In this document: one piece after another, positions 18,362 to 26,992 of the stretch | Layout of the letters: each line of letters begins with the position of its first letter | Position numbering within the stretch: position 1 is the stretch's first letter | Origin: Pseudomonadota bacterium | GTDB taxonomy: Bacteria; Pseudomonadota; Alphaproteobacteria; Rhizobiales; Devosiaceae | DNA length: 61,591 bases | Direction: 5' to 3' | Assembly: GCA_023436745.1 (NCBI GenBank) | Contig: JAEZHZ010000256.1 | Span: 1-61,591, forward strand | The notes under the pieces: generated by a model | The model's input: the letters and a program-made list of their open reading frames with translations, nothing else | Told to the model about the DNA's origin: nothing | The model's database searches: none | Position numbers and translations under genes: made by a program

Positions 18362-19330
18362 TCAGGGCCGGAATCGCTCTCCCAGCCAGATCATCTGCCG
18401 CGCGTCCTGGAATGGCCCGCCACCCTCGTGGTTGTTGTAGTCATATTCCACTATCGACTTTGCGCCCGCGAACGCCTGGTAGGCGCCGTAAACGCTGGAC
18501 GGCGGGCAGATATCGTCCATCAGCGCCACCGAGAACAGCGCGTCCGCCTTCGACTGCCGGGCAAAGCAGACGCCGTCGAAATAGCGGAGAGTTTCGAGAA
18601 CGACGCCGGCCTTGTCGCGGTGCTGGGCGAGGAAGCGGACGATCTCGAGATAGGGATCGCGCGCCGCCTTCTGCAGCGCTCGGGGGAAATCGCACAGGAA
18701 AGGCACGTCGGGCATCACCGCCCTCACCGCCGGATGCAGCCCGGCAACGGCGAGCGCGATGCCCCCGCCCTGGCTGCCGCCGCAGACGGCAATCCGGTCC
18801 GGATCGACGAAGTCCTGGATCAGCATCGCATCCACGGCCCGCACGCCGTCGGTGAACACCCGGCGATAGTAGTAATCCTGCTTCGCCAGCACGCCCTTGG
18901 TCATCATGCCAGGGATCGAGGGCGTGGTTCCTGCCGGGTCGGCGGTCGCCCCCACGCTCCAGCCGCTGCCCTGCCCGCGCGTGTCCATGCGGAAATAGGC
19001 ATATCCGGAGGCGGCCCAATGCAGGTTCTCGTGCGCAAAGCCCCGGCCGCCGCCGTATCCGACATACTGCACCACCAGCGGCAGTTTCCCGCTTCGCTCC
19101 CGCGGCAGCGATAGCCAGCCCTTCACCGGCTGGCCGTCGAAGCCGGGAAAGGTCACGTCGAACACCTCGATGGCCTTCAGCGTTGTCTTTGCGGGCACCA
19201 ACTCGACGGCTCCACCGGCCGCCCGCGACGCATCGAGCGTCTCATCCCAGAAGGCGGTGAAGTCGGCCGGTGTCTCGACGCTGCTGCGATAGGCGCCGAG
19301 TTCGGGGTGGATCAGATCGGGAAAGGGCAT
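18362..19330 (-). CDS. Acetyl xylan esterase / cephalosporin-C deacetylase family (AXE1)
   Basis: Alpha/beta-hydrolase esterase of 322 residues that removes acetyl groups from xylooligosaccharides or similar sugars (family knowledge). The nucleophile elbow is GGSQGGG, the oxyanion region is YVGYGGGRG, and the catalytic His is in the C-terminal NNHEGG. RMDTRGQGSGWS is typical of AXE1. No signal peptide is seen, so it acts on imported acetylated sugars. The true start is the ATG at 19330; the long open frame continuing to 20380 runs antisense-like through exonuclease III and is not coding. It lies 113 bp downstream of xthA. Confidence 0.9.
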   Translation of the reverse strand: MPFPDLIHPELGAYRSSVETPADFTAFWDETLDASRAAGGAVELVPAKTTLKAIEVFDVTFPGFDGQPVKGWLSLPRERSGKLPLVVQYVGYGGGRGFAHENLHWAASGYAYFRMDTRGQGSGWSVGATADPAGTTPSIPGMMTKGVLAKQDYYYRRVFTDGVRAVDAMLIQDFVDPDRIAVCGGSQGGGIALAVAGLHPAVRAVMPDVPFLCDFPRALQKAARDPYLEIVRFLAQHRDKAGVVLETLRYFDGVCFARQSKADALFSVALMDDICPPSSVYGAYQAFAGAKSIVEYDYNNHEGGGPFQDARQMIWLGERFRP

Positions 19331-19443
19331 GGTGCGCTTTCTTGAGGGTGAGTCTGCGTCTTCAATACCCACATTCCTGCGCGCTCCCCACAAGAGGGAC
19401 GTCGCTGATGGACACCGTTTTCTTTGAACCCTCCGAGGGATGG

Positions 19444-20217
19444 CTAGTCGCGGAGGTCCACCCACACCGGCACGTGGTCGCTCGCTCCCTCGCGCCCGCG
19501 CACCTCGCGATCGACGCCCGCAGCCGTAAGGCGCCGGACCAGCTTTTTGGACAGGAGCAGGTGGTCGAGCCGCAACCCGGCGTTCCGCTCCCAGCGCTGG
19601 CGCATATAGTCCCAGAACGTGTAGACGGTCTCGTCGGGGAAGCGCCTGCGGACGGCATCGGTCCAGCCCTGCTCGAGCAGCCGCCGGAAGAGTTCCCGGC
19701 TCTCGGGCTGCACCAGCGCATTGTCCTTGTAGGAACTCGTCGGATAGATGTCGCGCGGCTCGGGCACGATGTTGTAGTCGCCCGCGAGCACGACCGGCAG
19801 TCCGGTGCTCCAGAGCTCCCCGGCATGCGCCAGCAACCGTTCGGTCCATGCGAGCTTGTACGCGAACTTCGGGCCAGGCTGCGGATTGCCGTTGGGCGCA
19901 TAGAGGCAACCGATCAGCACCCCGTTCACTGCGGCCTCGATATAACGCGCCTGCTGGTCGGTAGGATCGCCCGGCAATTCGTCCCGCGTCAGGACGGGGT
20001 CGGCGCCCCGGGCGAGGATCGCGACGCCGTTCCAGCTCGACTGGCCCTTCCACACCGCCCCATAACCCGCATCTGCCAGGGCAGTCGCCGGGAACATCCG
20101 GTCGGTCGACTTCAGTTCCTGGAGGCAGACCACATCCGGCGCCGCATCGGCGAGCCAGTCCATCAGGTTGGCGAGGCGCTTGTTGATGCCGTTGATGTTG
20201 TAGGTGGCGATCTTCAC
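19444..20217 (-). CDS. xthA: Exodeoxyribonuclease III
   Basis: AP endonuclease and 3'-5' exonuclease of the EEP superfamily, 257 residues. The N-terminus VKIATYNINGINKR and LQELK supply the Asn and Glu metal ligands. GDYNIVPEPRDIY carries the Asp-Asn pair and the C-terminal ASDHVPVWVDL the catalytic Asp-His. The start is GTG at 20217, overlapping the upstream hydrolase's stop (GTGA), which matches the usual MKIATYNIN start of the family. It is the last gene of a chain that includes ligD and ku, so it may help process DNA ends. That functional link is inference. Confidence 0.93.
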   Translation of the reverse strand: MKIATYNINGINKRLANLMDWLADAAPDVVCLQELKSTDRMFPATALADAGYGAVWKGQSSWNGVAILARGADPVLTRDELPGDPTDQQARYIEAAVNGVLIGCLYAPNGNPQPGPKFAYKLAWTERLLAHAGELWSTGLPVVLAGDYNIVPEPRDIYPTSSYKDNALVQPESRELFRRLLEQGWTDAVRRRFPDETVYTFWDYMRQRWERNAGLRLDHLLLSKKLVRRLTAAGVDREVRGREGASDHVPVWVDLRD

Positions 20218-20858
20218 GAGCCGAGCCGCGAGGCCCACTCGTCCACCTTGCGGGCCATCGCCTTGAGGTGATCGGCAGTCGAGAAGCCGGAGATCGCCTT
20301 GCGCGGCTTGAGGTCGTGGTCCCCGTCTTCGAGCCAGAACACCTCGATGCTGTCGGACAGGCCGTAGTCCCCAACCTCATAGCGGTTGCCGAACTCGTCG
20401 CGCGTGCCCTGGCAGATCAGCGCGGGGGTCCTGAGGTCGATGAGATGCGCCGTGCGCAATTGCTGCGGTCTGCCCGGCGGGTGGAATGGATAGCCGAGGC
20501 ACAGCAGCCCGCTGATGCGTCCCGCATCGAACAGGGCATCGGCGACCATGCTCGCCACGCGCCCGCCCATCGACTTCCCTCCGATGACCAGCGGCCCGTT
20601 GGTCGGTCCAAGGTCGTCGACCGCAGCGAGGTACTCCGGCATCACCGTCTCCGCCTTGGGTGGCGGCTTCTTGCCGGCGGCGGTGCGCCGGCTGGCCATG
20701 TAGGCGAACTCGAACCGGGCGACACGAAAGCCCTGCTCGGCCAGAGCCTTCGTCGCGGCATTCACGGAAGCCGAATCCATCGGGGCGCCCGCGCCATGCG
20801 CCAGGAGCAGCGTCACGCGCGCGTCCTCTGAGCCGTCGAACAGGAATTGCGTCGCCAT
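20214..20858 (-). CDS. Alpha/beta-family hydrolase (COG3571 / KANL3-Tex30 type)
   Basis: A 214-residue alpha/beta hydrolase. The N-terminal TLLLAHGAGAPMDS is the oxyanion-side HGAG motif. GGKSMGGRVASM is the nucleophile elbow with its Ser. GTRDEFG supplies the acid region and DGDHDLKPRK the catalytic His. The fold resembles the COG3571/KANL3-Tex30 group, and the substrate is unknown. The ATG at 20858 is 1 bp beyond the TPR gene stop, and its own stop overlaps the xthA GTG start. It is therefore translationally linked within the ku-ligD cluster. Confidence 0.82.
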   Translation of the reverse strand: MATQFLFDGSEDARVTLLLAHGAGAPMDSASVNAATKALAEQGFRVARFEFAYMASRRTAAGKKPPPKAETVMPEYLAAVDDLGPTNGPLVIGGKSMGGRVASMVADALFDAGRISGLLCLGYPFHPPGRPQQLRTAHLIDLRTPALICQGTRDEFGNRYEVGDYGLSDSIEVFWLEDGDHDLKPRKAISGFSTADHLKAMARKVDEWASRLGS

Positions 20859-20859
20859 G

Positions 20860-21939
20860 TCAGCCTGCTGAACGCCGCGACAGCCGATCGGCCAGCCCCA
20901 CGCCGGCGCGGGCTCGACGAGCCCAGTCGGATGTGGAGTCGTGCTCGAGATACCTGAGCCAGTACTGCCGCGCCGCGCCAAGATCTCCGGCCTCGTACTC
21001 GAGCGCCCCCAGGTTGTAGGCAGCATCGGCGTAATCGGGATCGATCCGTACGGCCGTCTCCAGATGCTCCCGCGCCGCCGTGATCCGGCCCATCTCGCGC
21101 AGCACGCCACCCTGGTTGAACCACGCCTCCACGAACAGCGGGTCACGTTTCAGCGCTGTCGCGTAGGCTTCGCGCGCGCCGTCGAGGTCGCCCAGCCGGC
21201 GCAGGCAGTTGCCGAGGTTGAACGCCGAGGTCGCATCGGTCGGATCAATCGCAACGCAATGGGCGTAGAGCCGCGCCGCCTCCCCGAACAGCTCCGCCTC
21301 CTCCGCCACTTCGGCATGCCCGAAATAGTCTTCGGCTTCCTCGCTGGGCTCCTCGAGCGGCAGCAGCCGCTGGCCGTTGAGTTCGGCGCGGGAATGGGCA
21401 TCCCGCGCAACGATCCGGTCGGGCCCGTCGACGTCGAGGGTCAGGGCGGTGAGCGAACCGACCGGCCCGATGCTGTGAACCGCACGGGCGATCGCATGCC
21501 AGTCCGCGCCGCCGGCGAGCAGCCCCCCGTACTTGCGGGCAAGGATCACATCGCGGAAGGAGAATGGCTCGGCGTGGTGCTCGAAGGCATCGAACAGCAC
21601 GAGGAGGTCGAACACGTCCGCCGCCAGCCGGGACTGCTCGAGCACCGACTCGCGGGAGATGGTTGCCGGCGGCAGCGCCGGAAGCGTGCCCATCGCGCGC
21701 AGCAGACCGTTCTCGCTGAAGAGGCGCACATCCGCTGCGCGAGCGGCGGCGACCTTGGCCTCGATCGAGGCCGCGTCACTGCGCAGCAGCAGGTTTCGGC
21801 CGAAGACCGCCACCGTCGTGCCCCGCATGAGCGAGCGGTGCAGCCTGCCACCCATGGCATCGATGCGCCGGGCCGCGAGGCGGAGGGGCAGCGCCTTCAG
21901 CGCCCCGATAACCCCGTAGCTCTCGCCATGTGCATCCAT
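20860..21939 (-). CDS. TPR-containing protein in the NHEJ gene cluster
   Basis: A 359-residue protein. The C-terminal third contains consecutive tetratricopeptide repeats: AARLYAHCVAIDPTDATSAF, then GAREAYATALKRDPLFVEAW, then AREHLETAVRIDPDYADAAY, then ARQYWLRYLEHD. The N-terminal 200 residues include a segment (MRGTTVAVFGRNLLLRSD) that I cannot assign with confidence. It starts 3 bp after the ku stop, so it is tightly coupled to ku. TPRs usually mediate protein contacts, so it may be an NHEJ accessory factor. This is inference from position only. Confidence 0.75.
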   Translation of the reverse strand: MDAHGESYGVIGALKALPLRLAARRIDAMGGRLHRSLMRGTTVAVFGRNLLLRSDAASIEAKVAAARAADVRLFSENGLLRAMGTLPALPPATISRESVLEQSRLAADVFDLLVLFDAFEHHAEPFSFRDVILARKYGGLLAGGADWHAIARAVHSIGPVGSLTALTLDVDGPDRIVARDAHSRAELNGQRLLPLEEPSEEAEDYFGHAEVAEEAELFGEAARLYAHCVAIDPTDATSAFNLGNCLRRLGDLDGAREAYATALKRDPLFVEAWFNQGGVLREMGRITAAREHLETAVRIDPDYADAAYNLGALEYEAGDLGAARQYWLRYLEHDSTSDWARRARAGVGLADRLSRRSAG

Positions 21940-21942
21940 GCG

Positions 21943-22854
21943 TCAGGCCTTCTTGCGTGGCGCCTTCGGTTTCGCCGCGGACTTGCTGGCTTCCACGGCA
22001 GCCCGGAGTGACACCTTCGCGGCGGACTCCTGTGGAGCCGCCTGCTTCGGTGCGGCCTTTGACTTGCTCTTGGCAGCAGGCTTGGCTTCCCCCAGACTCG
22101 CCTTCAGCGCGTCCATCAGGTTGATGACATTACCACGTTCCGGCGCAGCAGCGATGATCGGCTTGTGGCCTTTCAGCTTCTCCTTGATCATCGCCATGAG
22201 GGCCGTTTCGTAGCGGTCCTCGTAGTTCTTCGGGTCGAACGTCGTCACCTTCTGGTCGATGAGCTTCTGGGCAAGATCCAGCATTTCCGGATCCGGATTG
22301 CCAACCGGAATGCTGTCGAAATACTCGGCCGTGCCCCGCACCTCGTTGGGGTTGCGCAGGGTCGTCACGAACATGCCGGTCTCGCGCGCGCCGATGGTCA
22401 CCACGCGCTCGCGGCTCGACAGCACCAGCCGGGCCAGCGCCAGCTTGCCGCTGCGGCGCATGGCCTCGCGGAGCACGATGAAGGTCTCCTCGGCCATCGC
22501 CCCATCCGGCGCCAGGTAGTATGGCGCGTCCTGGTAGATGACATCGACTTCGTGCTCGTCCACGAAGGCTTCGATGTTGAGGGTGTGGCTCGACTCGATC
22601 CGCACCGCCTCGAGATCGGTGTCCTCGATGATGATGTACTGCTTGGGCTCGTACTCGTACCCGCGCACCAGATCAGACCGCTCGACCAGACCCAGTTCGG
22701 GGTCCACCGGCTTCATGTTGATGCGGTTGTGGGTGTCCTTGTGGAGCTGGTTGAAGCTGATGCGCTCGGAAGCACTCGTGGCGGGGAACAGCTTCACCGC
22801 ACAGCTCACCAGGCTCAGACGCAGATGCCCCTTCCAACTGGCTCGTGGAGCCAT
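21943..22854 (-). CDS. ku: DNA end-binding protein Ku
   Basis: Bacterial Ku homodimer subunit (303 residues) that encircles double-strand DNA ends and recruits LigD for non-homologous end joining. The N-terminus MAPRASWKGHLRLSLVSCAVKLFPAT is typical in its WKG.LRLSLV core. INMKPVDPELGLVERSDLVRGYEY, in parts, and YYLAPDG are also Ku hallmarks. The tail after about residue 255 is Lys/Ala-rich, an extension known in rhizobial and other Ku proteins to add DNA binding. A strong ribosome site (GAGGAGG on the minus strand) precedes the ATG. It lies 43 bp after ligD. Confidence 0.96.
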   Translation of the reverse strand: MAPRASWKGHLRLSLVSCAVKLFPATSASERISFNQLHKDTHNRINMKPVDPELGLVERSDLVRGYEYEPKQYIIIEDTDLEAVRIESSHTLNIEAFVDEHEVDVIYQDAPYYLAPDGAMAEETFIVLREAMRRSGKLALARLVLSSRERVVTIGARETGMFVTTLRNPNEVRGTAEYFDSIPVGNPDPEMLDLAQKLIDQKVTTFDPKNYEDRYETALMAMIKEKLKGHKPIIAAAPERGNVINLMDALKASLGEAKPAAKSKSKAAPKQAAPQESAAKVSLRAAVEASKSAAKPKAPRKKA

Positions 22855-22897
22855 GACCGCCTCCTCTACGCGCGTACTACTTGCAACCGGGCAGTAA

Positions 22898-25339
22898 TCA
22901 TGTGGGAAGGTCGCGTGCCGCTTCGTTAATCTCGGCCCACGGGTCTCCCGCAGTGGTTAACAAACCTGGAAGCGAAGAATAGTTGAGGTCCGCCGGAGAG
23001 TCGATGGACTCAAGATCCTCCCAGCTGACTGGCGTCGAGGCCGGCAGGTGCGGACGCGCCCGCAGCGAATAGGCCGACACCGCCGTCGCGCTGCGCGCAT
23101 TGCGATGATAGTCTATGAATATCCGCCGCTTGCGGTTCTCCGCACCCATGGTGGTGACGAACGTGTCGGGCCCTGTCTTCGCCAGCTGCGCCGACATCCG
23201 GGCGGTCGCCTCGTGGGCCGCCTTCCAACTGATCTTCGGGTTGATCGGCACCACCAGGTGCACCCCCTTGCCGCCCGAGGTCTTGACGAACGGCACTACC
23301 CCCATGGCCTCCAGCTCGCCCCTGAGGTGCACGGCGGCATTGACCACGTCGCGCCATTCGACGCCCTCGCCGGGGTCGAGGTCGAAGATCACCCGGTCGG
23401 GCTTTTCGATATGCGTGCGGTGCGTGCCCCAGGCGTGGAACTCGACCACCCCGAACTGCGCCAGTGCGAGATAGCCCTTTGCATCCTCGACCGAGAGATA
23501 GGTCTGCGGTTCGCCCTCGGACGTCTTGCTGGCAACGGTCGCCAGCGTACCGGGCATGCCCGTGAACGGATGGCGCTGGAAGAAGCAGTCGTTCGGCTTG
23601 CCGGTCGGGCAGCGGAACAGCGATACCGGCCGGCCGATCAGGTGCGGCAGCATGAAGTCGCCCACCGCGGCATAGTAGACGGCAATATCGAGCTTGGTCG
23701 GCCCGGAGCGGCCGAACAGCCGTCGGGTGGGATTGGTCACCCAGATGCCGGCGAGGTCCGCATCGGAGATGTAGCGCTTGCGTGGCCGCTGCGGCGCTGC
23801 AGTCAGTTCCACTTCCCTGAGGCCCTTGAACACACCGTGCCGGATCAGGCCGTCGGCGGTAACGTTAGACAAACGGATCTTTGCAGAAAGTACCGGTTTC
23901 ACTGCAATCATGTCCTTGGGCGCACCCTCGAACCGGCCCTCGATCCGCAGCGACTCGAGCCGCTCCAGCAAGTCGGCCATGGTCGCAGCGTCGAACCCGG
24001 TCCCCACCTTGCCGCGATAGACCAGTTCCCCATCCACCCACTCGCCCATGCCGAGTGCCCCGATGCCCCCGGCCGCGGCAGAGGGTGTGTAACCTCCGAT
24101 GACAAAATCCTTCTGCTGTGGCGCCTTGGTCTTCAGCCAGCTCGTGCTGCGCCCGCCGATATGGGGCCCATCCGCGCGCTTCGAGACCACGCCCTCAAGC
24201 CCGATCTGGGCCGCCTGCTCGTAGAGCCCGGCCCCATCACCCTCGACATGATCACTGTACTGGATCGGCGACCGCCCGCCGGCGCTTCCGGAAAGTAGCT
24301 GCGCCAGCAAGGCCTTGCGCTTGACGAGTGGTACCTGTCGCAAATCCCATCCATCGAGGTACAGCAGGTCGAAGGCATAGAAGACGAGGCGGTTGCCGGC
24401 ACCTTCGGACAGAGCTTCCTGCAACAGGCCGAAGCGGCTAATGCCCCTGTCGTCCGGCACCACGATCTCGCCGTCGATGACCGCCTGCCTGCAGGCAAGC
24501 GCCGAGAATGCCGTAGGGAGATCGCCATAGCGCCGGCTCCAGTCGAGACCACCACGGGTGATCAGCCGCGCCGAACCGGCCTCGACATAGGCCATGGTGC
24601 GGTAGCCGTCGAACTTGATCTCGTGCAGCCATGGAGCATTGGCGGAGGAGGACGGCGGCTCGTCGGCCGGGCTCGCCAGTTGCAGGTCGACCTTTTCCGG
24701 CATTGGCGCCCTGATCGCACCTGCGACCCGGCCGGGCTGCGGCCTGCTGCGCTTCACCGGCTGTGCCGGCACGGGCGCGACAAGCTGCTCGATCCTCCGC
24801 CCGGTCTTCACGCTCTCCGGGCGCTCGGCCAGGATGTCTCGCGCGGGGTCGGCGCTGGTGTCGCGTTCCTTGAAGAACAGCCAGTTCCGCTTGCCCTTGT
24901 CTTCCGGTCTGGACTTCAGCCGCGTGAGCATCCAGCCGCCGCCAAGCTTCTGCCCTGCCAGGCGGAACTTGAACGCGCCTTTCTCGAGGTCTGCGTGCGG
25001 ATCGCCCATGGGAGCCCAGGTGCCCGTATCCCACACGATCATAGGGCCGCCGCCATATTCGCCTTCGGGAATGACCCCTTCGAAGTCGAGATATTCGACG
25101 GGGTGATCCTCGGTCTCGACGGCCAGGCGCTTCTCCGCCGGATCGAGGGAAGGACCCCTGGGGACCGCCCAGCTCTTGAGGACGCCATCCAGTTCGAGCC
25201 GAAGGTCGTAGTGGTCCGCTGTCGCCGAATGCTTGTGGATGACGAAACGGCTGCCGCCTTCCCCCTCGCTGCCGACCGGCTCGCTGGTGCGGGAAAAATC
25301 CCGCTTCTGCTGGTAGCTCTGCAGCTTGCCGCGGGCCAT
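22898..25339 (-). CDS. ligD: ATP-dependent DNA ligase LigD (PE-LIG-POL)
   Basis: Multifunctional NHEJ ligase, 813 residues. The N-terminal phosphoesterase domain has HKHSATADHYDLRLE, giving His37, His43, Asp45 and then His79, each five positions before the P. aeruginosa LigD catalytic set. The central ligase domain has motif I EIKFDGYR with the adenylated lysine near 242. The C-terminal polymerase/primase domain has the DLD metal motif at about 653-655. The ATG at 25339 lies 4 bp beyond the FGGY kinase stop and has no obvious Shine-Dalgarno, suggesting coupling. The open frame beyond it overlaps the kinase and is not coding. Confidence 0.95.
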   Translation of the reverse strand: MARGKLQSYQQKRDFSRTSEPVGSEGEGGSRFVIHKHSATADHYDLRLELDGVLKSWAVPRGPSLDPAEKRLAVETEDHPVEYLDFEGVIPEGEYGGGPMIVWDTGTWAPMGDPHADLEKGAFKFRLAGQKLGGGWMLTRLKSRPEDKGKRNWLFFKERDTSADPARDILAERPESVKTGRRIEQLVAPVPAQPVKRSRPQPGRVAGAIRAPMPEKVDLQLASPADEPPSSSANAPWLHEIKFDGYRTMAYVEAGSARLITRGGLDWSRRYGDLPTAFSALACRQAVIDGEIVVPDDRGISRFGLLQEALSEGAGNRLVFYAFDLLYLDGWDLRQVPLVKRKALLAQLLSGSAGGRSPIQYSDHVEGDGAGLYEQAAQIGLEGVVSKRADGPHIGGRSTSWLKTKAPQQKDFVIGGYTPSAAAGGIGALGMGEWVDGELVYRGKVGTGFDAATMADLLERLESLRIEGRFEGAPKDMIAVKPVLSAKIRLSNVTADGLIRHGVFKGLREVELTAAPQRPRKRYISDADLAGIWVTNPTRRLFGRSGPTKLDIAVYYAAVGDFMLPHLIGRPVSLFRCPTGKPNDCFFQRHPFTGMPGTLATVASKTSEGEPQTYLSVEDAKGYLALAQFGVVEFHAWGTHRTHIEKPDRVIFDLDPGEGVEWRDVVNAAVHLRGELEAMGVVPFVKTSGGKGVHLVVPINPKISWKAAHEATARMSAQLAKTGPDTFVTTMGAENRKRRIFIDYHRNARSATAVSAYSLRARPHLPASTPVSWEDLESIDSPADLNYSSLPGLLTTAGDPWAEINEAARDLPT

Positions 25340-25343
25340 GGCG

Positions 25344-26930
25344 TCAAACCATCGCGTCGATCGCCTGCCGCTGCCGCAGCATTTCGAGGAATACGCGGTA
25401 GTCCCGGTCGTACCCTGCCCGCAGACCAGGATCCGGCGCCCTTTCGCATCCGCCCTGCTGCATGGCCGTACAGGCAGTTTCCAGGCTCCCATACTGCCGG
25501 GACGCCGTAGCGGCCACCATCGCCATGCCGAGAAGCGTAGCGTCCGGCGCTGCCGACTCCACCACCGTGCAGCCGGTGGCATCGGCGTAGAGTTCCATCA
25601 GCAGCGGGTTCTTGGTGTGACCGCCGGTGACGTGCAGCGTATCGATGGCGTAGCCGCGCTTGTTCAGCGTTTCGAGGATGTGCCGCACGCCGAGGGCAAT
25701 CCCGACGCAGGTTCGCCAGTAGAGCCGGCACAGAGAGTCGAAGTCGCTGTCGAGCGTCAGCCCGGAGATCACTCCGAGCGCATTTGGGTCGGCGAGCGGG
25801 GAGCGGTTGCCGTGAAAATCGGGCAGCACATGGAGGCGTGCGGCAAACTCTGCCCCTTCGGCGGCTCGCAATTCGGCCACCCGGCTGGTAATGGCGGCAT
25901 GACGCTGTGGAGTGGGTTCGCCTCCTGCCCCGTGCCAGCGGATGATGTGGTCGAGCAGCGCACCGGTCGCGGACTGGCCGCCCTCGTTAAGCCAGGCGCC
26001 GGGCAGCACCGCACCGCTGTAGGGACCCCAGACTCCGCTGATCGGGCGCGCCTCGGCGGAGAGCGCCATCACGCAACTGGAGGTGCCGGCGATCAGAGCC
26101 AGATGCCGGTCGATGGTGTCGACGTCACCTGCAAATGCTCCAAGCACGCCGAGGGCGCCAGCGTGGGCATCGATGAGCCCAGCCCCGACGCGCGCGGCAG
26201 TGGTCAGTCCGAGCTGGCTTGCTGCAGCCTCGGTGAGCCCCCCGAGATCTTCGCCGACCGGGCTCGCGATCTCGGGAAGCGCCGCCTTCTGCTGCAGGTC
26301 CTCGAGTCCGATCTGCTGGAGGAAGTCGGCCTGCCAGCCCGGCGTCTCGTGCGCCAGGTAGGTCCATTTGCACACAAGGGTCGACTGGGACCGCGCCAGT
26401 GAACCAGTGGCTTTCCACGACAGGAAATCGGCAAGATCGAACATCATTCCTGCTCGATCCCAGGTGTCCGGCAGGTGCCGCTTCAGCCACATCAGCTTCG
26501 GCGCCTCCATCTCGGGCGACATGACCCCGCCAATGAAGTCGAGGACGCGATGGCCGGTGGCCGTGCATTCCTCCGCCTCTGCGAGGGCCCGATGATCGAG
26601 CCAGACGATGGTGTCCCAGTTGTCCCCGCCCTCGGCGGAAGCGGTGACGGGGTGCCCCTCGACGTCGCGGATCACCAGCGAGCAGGTGGCATCGAAGCCG
26701 ATCCCGGCGATCTGTCCCGGTTCTGCTTCCGCTTGGCGCATTGCCCCGCGGACGGCGGCGCACACCGCCTCCCAGACCTGTTCGCTGTCGTGCTCGGCAT
26801 GGTTGGCGTCGGTGCGCCGCATGGCGATCGGGTGTTCGTCGCGACCAAGAAGCGTGCCGGATGGCGTGAAAACGCCGGCCCGCGCGCTGCCGGTGCCCAC
26901 GTCAACTCCCACCAGCAGGCTGTCCCTCAC
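25344..26930 (-). CDS. FGGY-family carbohydrate kinase (ribulokinase/xylulokinase-like)
   Basis: Sugar kinase of 528 residues that phosphorylates a pentulose, hexulose or polyol in the cytoplasm. The start LLVGVDVGTGSARAG is the phosphate-1 motif of the ASKHA fold. GIGFDATCSL and DHRA are typical of the ribulose-kinase branch of FGGY proteins. The C-terminal LHVTGGHTKNPLLMELYADATG is the family signature with the ADP-binding loop. The start codon is GTG at 26930. It follows the polyol dehydrogenase by 62 bp and probably phosphorylates that enzyme's ketose product. The neighbouring ligD begins 4 bp downstream. Confidence 0.9.
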   Translation of the reverse strand: MRDSLLVGVDVGTGSARAGVFTPSGTLLGRDEHPIAMRRTDANHAEHDSEQVWEAVCAAVRGAMRQAEAEPGQIAGIGFDATCSLVIRDVEGHPVTASAEGGDNWDTIVWLDHRALAEAEECTATGHRVLDFIGGVMSPEMEAPKLMWLKRHLPDTWDRAGMMFDLADFLSWKATGSLARSQSTLVCKWTYLAHETPGWQADFLQQIGLEDLQQKAALPEIASPVGEDLGGLTEAAASQLGLTTAARVGAGLIDAHAGALGVLGAFAGDVDTIDRHLALIAGTSSCVMALSAEARPISGVWGPYSGAVLPGAWLNEGGQSATGALLDHIIRWHGAGGEPTPQRHAAITSRVAELRAAEGAEFAARLHVLPDFHGNRSPLADPNALGVISGLTLDSDFDSLCRLYWRTCVGIALGVRHILETLNKRGYAIDTLHVTGGHTKNPLLMELYADATGCTVVESAAPDATLLGMAMVAATASRQYGSLETACTAMQQGGCERAPDPGLRAGYDRDYRVFLEMLRQRQAIDAMV

Positions 26931-26992
26931 CCCGTCCGCCGCACTCTTGTTGCTTTGGCGCGGAGCTTACAGCAACGGCGGCCTGCGGCAAC

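Noticed and set aside
19331..20380. Upstream extension of the acetyl xylan esterase open frame
   Set aside because: It lies on the same strand but in another frame across xthA, which has clear exonuclease III motifs.
25340..25582. Upstream extension of ligD
   Set aside because: It overlaps the FGGY kinase C-terminus. MARGKLQSYQQKRDF at 25339 aligns with LigD phosphoesterase N-termini.
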